Shown here: positions 1-6,491 of the stretch, in pieces | Layout: each line of letters starts with the position of its first letter | How positions within the stretch are numbered: position 1 is the first letter of the stretch | Origin: Myxococcales bacterium | GTDB taxonomy: Bacteria > Myxococcota_A > Polyangia > Haliangiales > J016 | Length of the DNA: 24,793 bases | NCBI GenBank assembly: GCA_014238595.1 | Contig: JABAAV010000013.1 | Span: forward strand, 1 to 24,793 | Reading direction: 5' to 3' | Position numbers and translations under genes: made by a program | Notes under the pieces: model-generated | Database searches by the model: none | What the model was told of the DNA's origin: nothing | Seen by the model: only the letters and a program-made list of their open reading frames with translations

Positions 1-1
1 G

Positions 2-1606
2 AAAAAACGAAACTATTCTTCACGCGTTCTTCGGACAATTATTGGATTGGCAGAATACAGAGATGATGAAAAAAATACAGGCCCATCATGGACTCCTGCT
101 ATCCCTTATCTCATTAAAGCCGTGGAGCATGTTGATATTGCCGATCAAAGTTCAAGAGATGATGCTGTTGCAGCACTGCATGGATTAGCTCAAGCAGCTG
201 ATGCAGGGATTCATCAACCAGCAATAGAAGCCATCCTTAAAACCACAGCAACCATGCGTATTCCTAAATTATCCCCAGGACAACGTATCCGACTCACTGC
301 CATTATTGCGTTAGGCAAATATGGTCATTCAGAAAATGCGGTCAACACACTCATTAAAATATTAGAAACTGACCCCATCGATAAACAACCTTTGCCTCTG
401 TTTGCCGCCACCGCTAATGCACTTGCAGAAGCGGCAGCACCTACCGCAGACAGACCGGCTAATGAACAAGCGATCACGCCATTGCTGATTACAATGTATC
501 GTATTCCAGCCATTTATCAACAATGCCGCAAAGCCATTACCGCATTAGGTAAGGCAGCCATTCCAAGTTTATTATCAATACTCCAAGGAAAACATAAGAA
601 AATTAATCGATTTGCAAAAGATAATAATTATGCAAATCACTGTAATAAAAAACAAGGCAAAGGTACGACCTGTACTGCACCAGGTAATTTGATTTTTAAA
701 GCGGCACAATTACTCGGTGATATGCGTGTCAAAAAAGCGCTGTCCCCTTTATTACGAGAACTGGAAAACAAACCCAAAGTTGCTTTTTACAATCCACAAA
801 CAGGCAGACCTGGACCGGTCACTCATAGCGCTATTCTTGATGCACTGCGCACGATTGGGAACACTCAAACAGCACGCCTTGTTTATAATTATTCGAACAA
901 GAAAACAACACCTGCATCACTTCGTCCCTTAGCGATTGATGTTTATTCTATGCTTGTTAAAAACAAACGTGCCTTACCAAAACTTGCTAAGTTCATTTTA
1001 AACGACAGAGAACAAGAACAAATACGTCTTGCATCAGGTCTTGCCTATGGAAGACTTGCCAACACAAAAGCACAGCTCAAACCTATTGCAACCATGGTCC
1101 GTCGTTACAAAACGCCTGCAGACAAACTTGAAAAACAAGCAGAAGCAACCAAAAATCCTCAAAAAAAACGACAACTCATGAATCAAAGTCGTGGCTACCG
1201 CCGTTATCAAAATATCTTTGAAGAACATCAAGCTCGCATCAATGTAGGCATTAAATGCCGTAATAAAAAAGCTTCTTGCTATACTGATTATCTCGAGGTC
1301 GAAGATGTCGCCACTTCCCAAAAAGGATTAGCACGTGTTGAACGTGCCTTACTGGATCTTGCAAAATTAGGACCCAAAGCAAAATCAGAAATACCCAAAT
1401 TGTTGGAGCATGTTAAATCTTCTGAACGCATTGTACGCCAAGGCATATTACTGGCACTCACACGAATTACAGGAACAACACCTTGTCCTTCCTGTGAAAC
1501 CGTCTTGGCAGATGTTATTGAAACACAAAAAGATCAAACAACTATTGATTATTTGACTGCAGACACAAAAATTGTCCTCAATTATTTAAAGACATTGAGA
1601 AACTAA
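2..1606 (+). CDS. HEAT-repeat protein, 5' end missing (window edge)
   Basis: The frame is open from base 2 with no stop before the window edge, so the gene starts outside and the internal TTG at 47 should not be taken as its start. About 534 residues are visible. They are built from repeated pairs of amphipathic helices with Ala/Leu-rich cores and the 'AIPSLLxIL', 'LxxLAKxGPxAxxxIPxLLxxL' style typical of HEAT/armadillo-like scaffolds, which bind partner proteins. Two loops between repeats carry cysteine pairs (C-x9-C near 'NHC..TTC' and C-x6-C near 'KCRNKKASC'), and a CPSC sits near the C-terminus. Paired cysteines in loops suggest disulfides and therefore a periplasmic or surface location, but the N-terminal signal is out of view. 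The next genes are tRNAs on the opposite strand. The partner and exact role are unknown. The HEAT assignment is good; the location is inferred. Confidence 0.8.
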   Translation, partial: KKRNYSSRVLRTIIGLAEYRDDEKNTGPSWTPAIPYLIKAVEHVDIADQSSRDDAVAALHGLAQAADAGIHQPAIEAILKTTATMRIPKLSPGQRIRLTAIIALGKYGHSENAVNTLIKILETDPIDKQPLPLFAATANALAEAAAPTADRPANEQAITPLLITMYRIPAIYQQCRKAITALGKAAIPSLLSILQGKHKKINRFAKDNNYANHCNKKQGKGTTCTAPGNLIFKAAQLLGDMRVKKALSPLLRELENKPKVAFYNPQTGRPGPVTHSAILDALRTIGNTQTARLVYNYSNKKTTPASLRPLAIDVYSMLVKNKRALPKLAKFILNDREQEQIRLASGLAYGRLANTKAQLKPIATMVRRYKTPADKLEKQAEATKNPQKKRQLMNQSRGYRRYQNIFEEHQARINVGIKCRNKKASCYTDYLEVEDVATSQKGLARVERALLDLAKLGPKAKSEIPKLLEHVKSSERIVRQGILLALTRITGTTPCPSCETVLADVIETQKDQTTIDYLTADTKIVLNYLKTLRN

Positions 1607-1618
1607 TTTCGAACAACA

Positions 1619-1737
1619 TCCGTACGGTGGATACTCATAAATTATCCATGTTCGGCGTTTTTTACTCGAAGGGTATTCTTTCAAAGAAACATCGCAGTGT
1701 TTGATGAATGGATAATGCCATCTTCAGATTGTACGGA
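1619..1737. repeat. imperfect long-range inverted repeat in the HEAT/tRNA-His gap
   Basis: The left arm (1619-1647) reads TCCGTAC, 15 bases, ATTATCC. The right arm (1710-1737) reads GGATAAT, 14 bases, GTACGGA. The two outer 7-mers and the two inner 7-mers are exact inverse complements, while the middles do not pair. The arms are 62 bases apart. The left arm also holds the palindrome CCGTACGG (1620-1627) and a small GGATA/TATCC stem. It could be a remnant of a small inverted-repeat element, a folded RNA, or the 3' processing or termination region of either neighbour. No T-run follows, so it is not a standard terminator. Confidence 0.35.
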
Positions 1738-1745
1738 AGTAAAAA

Positions 1746-1822
1746 TGGGGTGAGCGACGGGATTTGAACCCGCGACCACTGGGACCACAACCTAGTGCTC
1801 TACCAACTGAGCTACGCCCACC
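1746..1822 (-). tRNA. tRNA-His (GTG anticodon)
   Basis: The reverse complement folds as a cloverleaf. The acceptor stem GTGGGCG pairs with CGCTCAC, the D arm contains AGCTCAGTTGGTAGAGC, the anticodon loop reads TTGTGGT, and the T loop is GTTCAAATC. CCA is encoded at 1746-1748. An extra G at 1822 supplies the G-1 typical of histidine tRNAs, facing the discriminator C. It is the last of three tRNA genes on this strand. Confidence 0.97.
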
Positions 1823-1914
1823 ATCAGTCAAGGGTTATAACCTATTTCTATCAATGATGACTAGTGGAAGATTTTGTATCTTTTGATGCTAATGTCAATC
1901 ATAGTCATTTTTTA

Positions 1915-1991
1915 TGGCGACCCCGGCACGATTCGAACGTGCGACCCACGGTTTAGAAGACCGTTGCTCTATCCAACTGAGCTACGGGGCC
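1915..1991 (-). tRNA. tRNA-Arg (TCT anticodon)
   Basis: The reverse complement starts GGCCCCG, pairs with CGGGGTC, and has discriminator G and encoded CCA. The anticodon loop CTTCTAA gives TCT, which reads AGA/AGG arginine codons. The T arm has the standard GTTCGAATC loop. Its 5' end lies two bases from the encoded CCA of the upstream tRNA-Pro, so the two are almost certainly one transcript. Confidence 0.97.
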
Positions 1992-1993
1992 AC

Positions 1994-2070
1994 TGGTCGG
2001 GGTGAGAGGATTTGAACCTCCGGCTCCCTGGTCCCAAACCAGGTGCGCTACCAGGCTGCGCTACACCCCG
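1994..2070 (-). tRNA. tRNA-Pro (TGG anticodon)
   Basis: The reverse complement starts CGGGGTG and pairs perfectly with CACCCCG, with discriminator A and encoded CCA. The anticodon loop TTTGGGA gives TGG, and the T loop is GTTCAAATC. It begins 16 bases after the rdgB stop codon on the same strand, so the Pro-Arg-His tRNA string is probably transcribed at least partly from the upstream respiratory operon or from a promoter inside rdgB. Confidence 0.97.
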
Positions 2071-2086
2071 TTATAACAAATAATAT

Positions 2087-2710
2087 CTAGGTTATAAGAT
2101 AATCTACCAATGGTTGTCTAATATTGTGAAGTGCATTGGCACGATGTGAGTATAAATTTTTCTCTTCTGATGAAATTTCAGCAAATGTACACCCTTGTTC
2201 AGGTAGAAAAAATAATGAATCGTAACCAAATCCACCTATACCTTGAGGTTCCTCAAGAATCAATCCATGACATTGACCTTCTGCTTCAATAAAAGAATCT
2301 GTGCCAAGACGACCATGCCAGTCACTCAAAGACAGAAAACAACGAAACGTTGCTTGGCGTCTCTCTGGAGCAATACCATCTAATTCTTGAATTAATTTCG
2401 CATTGTTTTGAGAAGATGTTGCACCGTATTTAGCATAACGAGCACTATGAACACCTGGCTGATTTTCTAATGCGACTACTTCTAACCCAGAATCATCAGC
2501 TAACGCTGGAAGATTACAGTATCGAGACGTCATTGTGGCTTTTTTACGTGCATTAGCACAATAACTATCACCATCTTCTACAATATCAGGCACAGAAATC
2601 GCCAAGTCATTCAACGCAAACACTGTCACAGGTATCGATTGCAATAAATGACGAAGCTCGGCAACCTTACCTTGATTTTTGGTCGCAAAAACAAGCGAGG
2701 ACACAGACAT
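2087..2710 (-). CDS. rdgB: RdgB/HAM1 family non-canonical purine NTP pyrophosphatase
   Basis: Cytosolic house-cleaning enzyme that hydrolyses dITP, ITP and XTP to the monophosphate plus pyrophosphate, keeping deaminated purines out of DNA and RNA. Family motifs appear in order: ATKNQGK (9-15, triphosphate binding), ADDSGLEV (71-78, catalytic aspartates), GFGYDSLF (160-167) and SHRANAL (188-194). The length of 207 residues fits the family's roughly 200. The ATG at 2710 is preferred over the in-frame TTG at 2713 because it overlaps the stop of the cytochrome subunit gene in TGATG, a classic translational coupling. A nucleotide-pool enzyme coupled to a respiratory complex is unusual but not unknown as a passenger gene. 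Confidence 0.95.
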   Translation of the reverse strand: MSVSSLVFATKNQGKVAELRHLLQSIPVTVFALNDLAISVPDIVEDGDSYCANARKKATMTSRYCNLPALADDSGLEVVALENQPGVHSARYAKYGATSSQNNAKLIQELDGIAPERRQATFRCFLSLSDWHGRLGTDSFIEAEGQCHGLILEEPQGIGGFGYDSLFFLPEQGCTFAEISSEEKNLYSHRANALHNIRQPLVDYLIT

Positions 2711-3516
2711 CAAACATTAAACCAAGGGGTAACCCAAATATATTTTACATTAAACGCAAGCCTTAAAAATATTTTTATCACTAAGGCAAACATCATTAAA
2801 AAAAGACCCGCTGTAATGTGATAACGAACCGCACCAAGCTGTTTATAAATATTAGTATCACGAAGCAGAAGCTGCCCCACCAACGCACCACCGGGATAAT
2901 AACAAAAAACCAATAACATCCCGACAATAAACATTGTTGATTCTTGTCGCGCACCTAACATGTAAGGCAAATCAACACTGGTCAACGCAACGACTTTATG
3001 TGGATCCCAATATTCCCAAGGCAAAAAGATATTCCATCCTGGTCCACGAAAAAATGTCCCTAACACAATCAGTGAAAGCCACAACACCACAAAGCCAAAC
3101 AAAAACACAGAAATGGCAAACTTACGTTCTCGAAAGGTATAATAGCCATTACCTCGAGGGTTAATATCAATATAAGGAATAGCCATTAATCCAACAATAA
3201 TAAGCGTAGGCAATACAACACCTGCATACCATGGATCAAAATAGACCAAGATTTCTTGCAATCCCAAAAAATACCAAGGTGCTTTTGATGGATTTGGCGT
3301 CCGATTTGGATCCGCAGGTTGTTCAGTAGGTGCATCCATACCAATGGCCCACACTGTCATCCCCAACATAACAATGATAGCCGTCAAAAATTCCATACGA
3401 ACCAAATAAGGCCATGTATGAATACGATGTGAAAGCGTGATTTTCTTTTTATCGTTTTTGACAGTGCTTTCGGAAACTTCCGAAGAAGGATTAGGTGTGG
3501 TTGTCGTTGAATCCAT
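2710..3516 (-). CDS. petD: cytochrome b complex, subunit IV-like (C-terminal half of cytochrome b)
   Basis: Membrane subunit carrying the C-terminal helices of cytochrome b in a split quinol:cytochrome c/plastocyanin-type oxidoreductase. After a polar Ser/Thr/Lys-rich N-terminus (1-35) come about five hydrophobic segments, near 43-60, 100-117, 133-155, 193-213 and 233-253. The Qo-site PEWY motif of classical bc1/b6f complexes is replaced by A79-P-W-Y82 within KAPWYFLGLQE, so the usual glutamate is absent. The motif GPGWNIFLPWEYWDPHK (158-174) follows. At 268 residues it is longer than plant subunit IV (about 160), with extra C-terminal helices. It lies 27 bases after the cytochrome b6-like gene and overlaps rdgB by one base. 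Family assignment is firm; the symbol is by analogy. Confidence 0.9.
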   Translation of the reverse strand: MDSTTTTPNPSSEVSESTVKNDKKKITLSHRIHTWPYLVRMEFLTAIIVMLGMTVWAIGMDAPTEQPADPNRTPNPSKAPWYFLGLQEILVYFDPWYAGVVLPTLIIVGLMAIPYIDINPRGNGYYTFRERKFAISVFLFGFVVLWLSLIVLGTFFRGPGWNIFLPWEYWDPHKVVALTSVDLPYMLGARQESTMFIVGMLLVFCYYPGGALVGQLLLRDTNIYKQLGAVRYHITAGLFLMMFALVIKIFLRLAFNVKYIWVTPWFNV

Positions 3517-3543
3517 GAGTCACATTGCTTCTGTATTCCTCAT

Positions 3544-4317
3544 TTAAAGAGGACCAGAAATACCACCATCTTTTCGAATACGCCAAAAATGAACAATCAT
3601 TAAAATCGATGCAATAATTGGAATGAAAATACAATGTAGAACATAAAAGCGAAGTAGAGTTGCCCCACCAATCAGTTTCCCTGCCACTAAAAAAGAACGC
3701 ATATCATATCGAGCATCAACACCAATTAAATCACTAAACGGTCCTTCATGCCCCAACAATGGTGTCGCGCTAGCCATATTAGTTCCTACAGTAACGGCCC
3801 AAATAGCAAGCTGATCCCACGGGAGCAAATACCCTGTAAATGACATCAACATAGTAACGACCAATAAAACAACACCAATGATCCAGTTAAACTCACGTGG
3901 TGGCTTGTAACTTCCTGTCATAAAAACACGTAACATGTGAACCCACACAGCAATGATCATGGCATGCGCTGCCCATCGATGCATATTACGCATGATCATA
4001 CCGAATGGCACATCAAACTGAAGATATTTAATATCTGCATACGCATGCTCTGGTGTAGGTCGATAATAAAACATCAAAATCACACCAGTGACAACAGTCA
4101 CAAGATAAAACAAAAAAGTGACACCACCGGCACACCATGTAAATCGAATACGAACAGCATGACGTGGAACTTTAGTAGGATGCAAATGCAAAAAGACATT
4201 GGATGATATTTGCAAAATACGATTGCGTGGCGTGTCAGCATAGCCATGACGAAACATAGAACGCCACACATAAGACTCTTTGACATGCGTAAAAAAACTT
4301 TTATTAGAATCAGCCAA
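3544..4317 (-). CDS. petB: cytochrome b6-like diheme subunit of the Rieske/cytochrome b complex
   Basis: Integral membrane diheme cytochrome b that carries electrons between the two quinone sites. Heme ligands are visible: H113 and H127 in helix B (14 apart) and H228 and H243 in helix D (15 apart). The 14/15 spacing is the b6 type rather than the mitochondrial 14/14 type. C62 in TWCAGG aligns with the cysteine that covalently holds heme ci in b6f complexes. TGYLLPWDQ (161-169) and the C-terminal ISGPL are also b6-like. I chose the TTG at 4317: it lies 5 bases after the Rieske stop, with AGGG about 8 bases upstream, and it gives 257 residues. The longer ATG start at 4362 would overlap the Rieske gene by 40 bases and add an unconserved leader. 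Confidence 0.9.
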   Translation of the reverse strand: MADSNKSFFTHVKESYVWRSMFRHGYADTPRNRILQISSNVFLHLHPTKVPRHAVRIRFTWCAGGVTFLFYLVTVVTGVILMFYYRPTPEHAYADIKYLQFDVPFGMIMRNMHRWAAHAMIIAVWVHMLRVFMTGSYKPPREFNWIIGVVLLVVTMLMSFTGYLLPWDQLAIWAVTVGTNMASATPLLGHEGPFSDLIGVDARYDMRSFLVAGKLIGGATLLRFYVLHCIFIPIIASILMIVHFWRIRKDGGISGPL

Positions 4318-4322
4318 GACGA

Positions 4323-4889
4323 TTACCCTGTATATTTTAAGAAAGCATCTGGGGCAACCCATTGCCCCTTTTCAGAACGGTAGATTGTTCCCTTATCTAC
4401 AATGATCTGTCCATCTTCTGCGAGACCTATTTTAAATCGTTCAAGGGGACGTGGTGCAGGACCTTCAAAATTGACACCTGCAATACCTGGATAGGGATCC
4501 AGCGTATCAATTGCATAAAATCCAGAACCATGACATGGACATTTAAACTTGTTTTCTGATGCAAGATAGCGTGGCGTGCAACCGAGATGAGTACAAATAC
4601 CAGATAAAGCAACAAATCCATCAACGGTTCGAACAATCCAAAACCGTTCCTTTTCAATCCATGCTTCAGAGATTTTATTCACTTCATATTGATCAGGATA
4701 ACCTACCTTGAATAAAGATTGTGGTTCAAATAAAACACGTGGATACATAAAACGACCAAAGGAACCTCCTGCAAGCCCTAATGCACCCAGCACAGCTCCC
4801 CAACCTGCAAGACCCAGAAAACCACGGCGAGACCATGTATAATTTCTTGGATCACACCCTTCTTCGCGCAATTTATGTAGATTAGCCAT
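4323..4889 (-). CDS. petC: Rieske [2Fe-2S] iron-sulfur protein of the cytochrome b complex
   Basis: High-potential iron-sulfur subunit that takes electrons from quinol at the Qo site. Both cluster boxes are intact: C99-T-H101-L-G-C104 and C117-P-C119-H120-G-S. C99, C117, H101 and H120 bind the cluster, while C104 and C119 form the disulfide. The N-terminus has a twin-arginine signal-anchor (SRRGFLGLAG, 20-29) followed by one hydrophobic segment to about residue 46. Export would therefore be by Tat with an uncleaved anchor. The length of 188 residues is normal. It is followed after 5 bases by the cytochrome b gene and preceded by a PAS gene 59 bases upstream. No cytochrome c subunit gene adjoins the complex here, so that subunit must be encoded elsewhere or replaced. 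Confidence 0.95.
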   Translation of the reverse strand: MANLHKLREEGCDPRNYTWSRRGFLGLAGWGAVLGALGLAGGSFGRFMYPRVLFEPQSLFKVGYPDQYEVNKISEAWIEKERFWIVRTVDGFVALSGICTHLGCTPRYLASENKFKCPCHGSGFYAIDTLDPYPGIAGVNFEGPAPRPLERFKIGLAEDGQIIVDKGTIYRSEKGQWVAPDAFLKYTG

Positions 4890-4948
4890 TAATTATTCCA
4901 TTTCTTCACACAACAGATATCCCCTATACAAAAATTATTCAATACCCT

Positions 4949-5494
4949 TCAAAAAATCAAATGACGTTTATACTCCAATAATTCTTTTTGAGTCTGAATC
5001 AACCGTTTATTGACATCCATAAGCTGTTTAGTCCGTGTTTGAACCGTCTGGTTCAGATGTTCACGTTCTGCAGCTTCCATATCCGACACTGTACGGTATT
5101 TTCCTTGAATGTCCACAACATCGGTCACATCCCGTTGGATCTCTACCGCACCTAATGGTACTCCAGAATCATCTAAAATAGGCAGTGCTGATAAAATAAA
5201 TGTTTTGGAGGTTTGTTCCCCAACGATCGTCCCATTGATCTCATCCAATCGAACAACAGATTTTTTTTCCCAACATTGCTGTCCAATGCAATTATTTGCA
5301 CAAACATCAAGGGTTATAACATCGTAGCAATGTTTACCTTTTAACTGTCGTGCGGATGCACGAGGTAATTTCTTATAAAAATGATGATTAAAATCAATAA
5401 TCGTGCGCTCTGTATCTACGATGAAATAAGAGTCAGTCAATAAATCAGAAACTTGTTTAAACTGTTCAATAAATTCTTCTAGGCTCGAAGGCAT
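4949..5494 (-). CDS. stand-alone PAS-domain protein with clustered cysteines and a coiled-coil tail
   Basis: A single PAS sensor domain (about 8-125) starts with the usual 'FIVDTERTIIDFN' strand pattern and ends with the DxTDxxxIQ PAC motif near 122-130. Four cysteines lie close together in the variable loop: C56, C65, C69 and C74. This suggests metal, heme or thiol-redox sensing, although no classical CxxC is present. Residues 135-178 form a heptad-rich coiled coil of the kind that joins PAS domains to histidine kinases, but the protein ends at residue 181, just where an H-box would begin. It has no visible output domain and no membrane segment. It lies 27 bases after the STAS gene and 59 bases before the Rieske gene. 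In-frame sequence after the TGA stop stays open for 20 codons and ends in TAATG on the Rieske start. Its function is unknown; redox regulation of the complex is an inference. Confidence 0.8.
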   Translation of the reverse strand: MPSSLEEFIEQFKQVSDLLTDSYFIVDTERTIIDFNHHFYKKLPRASARQLKGKHCYDVITLDVCANNCIGQQCWEKKSVVRLDEINGTIVGEQTSKTFILSALPILDDSGVPLGAVEIQRDVTDVVDIQGKYRTVSDMEAAEREHLNQTVQTRTKQLMDVNKRLIQTQKELLEYKRHLIF

Positions 5495-5521
5495 AACATC
5501 TCAAATCTATTCGTAGAGTCC

Positions 5522-6388
5522 TCAATCAGATAAAAACGACATTATTAATAAACTGAGACTCACAACACTGATGACAAGACTCACAACACTGATCGCAACA
5601 TAATAATAATACTTACGCATCTCATCAGCAGGTGTTTCATCAGAAAAATGTTGAAAATCGTTCATAAGCTCATCCACAGAATACATCGAAGATTGCTCGC
5701 TAATCTCCGCATCATCTTCATCCGGTAATGCTGTGATCGATTTATTAAATTTCCCATGATATTCTCTCGACGATGACAGCACGCCACTAACGAATTCATT
5801 CACTGGAGAGGAAGCAGCCAATGCCGATAAAGAGGTACCATCACTAATCGTCATCGTTTTTGAGATGAGATCAAGCAATGTACTATCTTGATCTGTGGCT
5901 ATTTTGTTCTTGTCATTTAAAAAAGAAAGATAAACATCTGGTATTTCATCAAATTCCATTAAAGTATCACATTCATCACATCGACAAGACGGAAGGTCAG
6001 ACGATGATTCAATGGACAATGTTTTAGTGTCGACCAAAAGAAGTTTTTCAGTATCACAATTTTCACAAAAATAAGGAAGGTAAAAATTCTTCACGACACT
6101 AGTACCGGTGAAGTTACTCACAACGTTAATTTGTGCAACAATGGGAGGAAGACAGCCTATCAGCACAACACGACAAGGCTTAGCTTCAATCGCATGTAAC
6201 CAGTTTACCCAGTCCCGAACACCACAAGAATTAATACGATCTACGCCACCAAGATGAACAAAACAAGGCTTGGCAGGAATGACATCGATGAGCTCAACAA
6301 GATCGTTATCTTCGTCAATAGCACCCGATAATCGAATAATTGTTCCTTCATCGTGATTATAGATAGATGATTCAAATTTATAAGACAT
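5522..6388 (-). CDS. STAS-domain protein with zinc ribbon and C-terminal membrane tail
   Basis: Residues 1-100 look like a STAS domain (SpoIIAA type). A beta strand 'IIRLSGAIDE' is followed by VHLGGVDRINSCGVRDW, where S54 occupies the phosphorylatable serine position of anti-sigma-factor antagonists. Next comes a zinc-ribbon-like module, C108-x2-C111 and C135-x-C137-x2-C140. An acidic, serine-rich low-complexity linker runs from about 150 to 255. One hydrophobic helix (about 262-285) lies at the very C-terminus, so the protein should be tail-anchored with its domains in the cytoplasm. It starts 103 bases downstream of the TPR gene and leads into the PAS and Rieske genes. The combination suggests a membrane-tethered partner-switch or scaffold component. 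No kinase or phosphatase partner is seen in the window. Confidence 0.8.
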   Translation of the reverse strand: MSYKFESSIYNHDEGTIIRLSGAIDEDNDLVELIDVIPAKPCFVHLGGVDRINSCGVRDWVNWLHAIEAKPCRVVLIGCLPPIVAQINVVSNFTGTSVVKNFYLPYFCENCDTEKLLLVDTKTLSIESSSDLPSCRCDECDTLMEFDEIPDVYLSFLNDKNKIATDQDSTLLDLISKTMTISDGTSLSALAASSPVNEFVSGVLSSSREYHGKFNKSITALPDEDDAEISEQSSMYSVDELMNDFQHFSDETPADEMRKYYYYVAISVVSLVISVVSLSLLIMSFLSD

Positions 6389-6491
6389 AAATCAAAACTC
6401 AACACTCATCATGATCGCTATACAAGCAGTATCATTACAATATTCAGTGGCTCAAAACCTTTTCCCATCGATATTATCACAAACTGCGAAA

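Noticed and set aside
47..1606. TTG at 47 as the true start of the HEAT gene
   Set aside because: The frame is open upstream to the edge and encodes more HEAT-like helix (VLRTIIGLAEYRDD).
3544..4362. Longer cytochrome b starting at ATG 4362
   Set aside because: It would overlap the Rieske gene by 40 bases and adds a leader unlike the family. The TTG at 4317 has an AGGG site and fits the gap.
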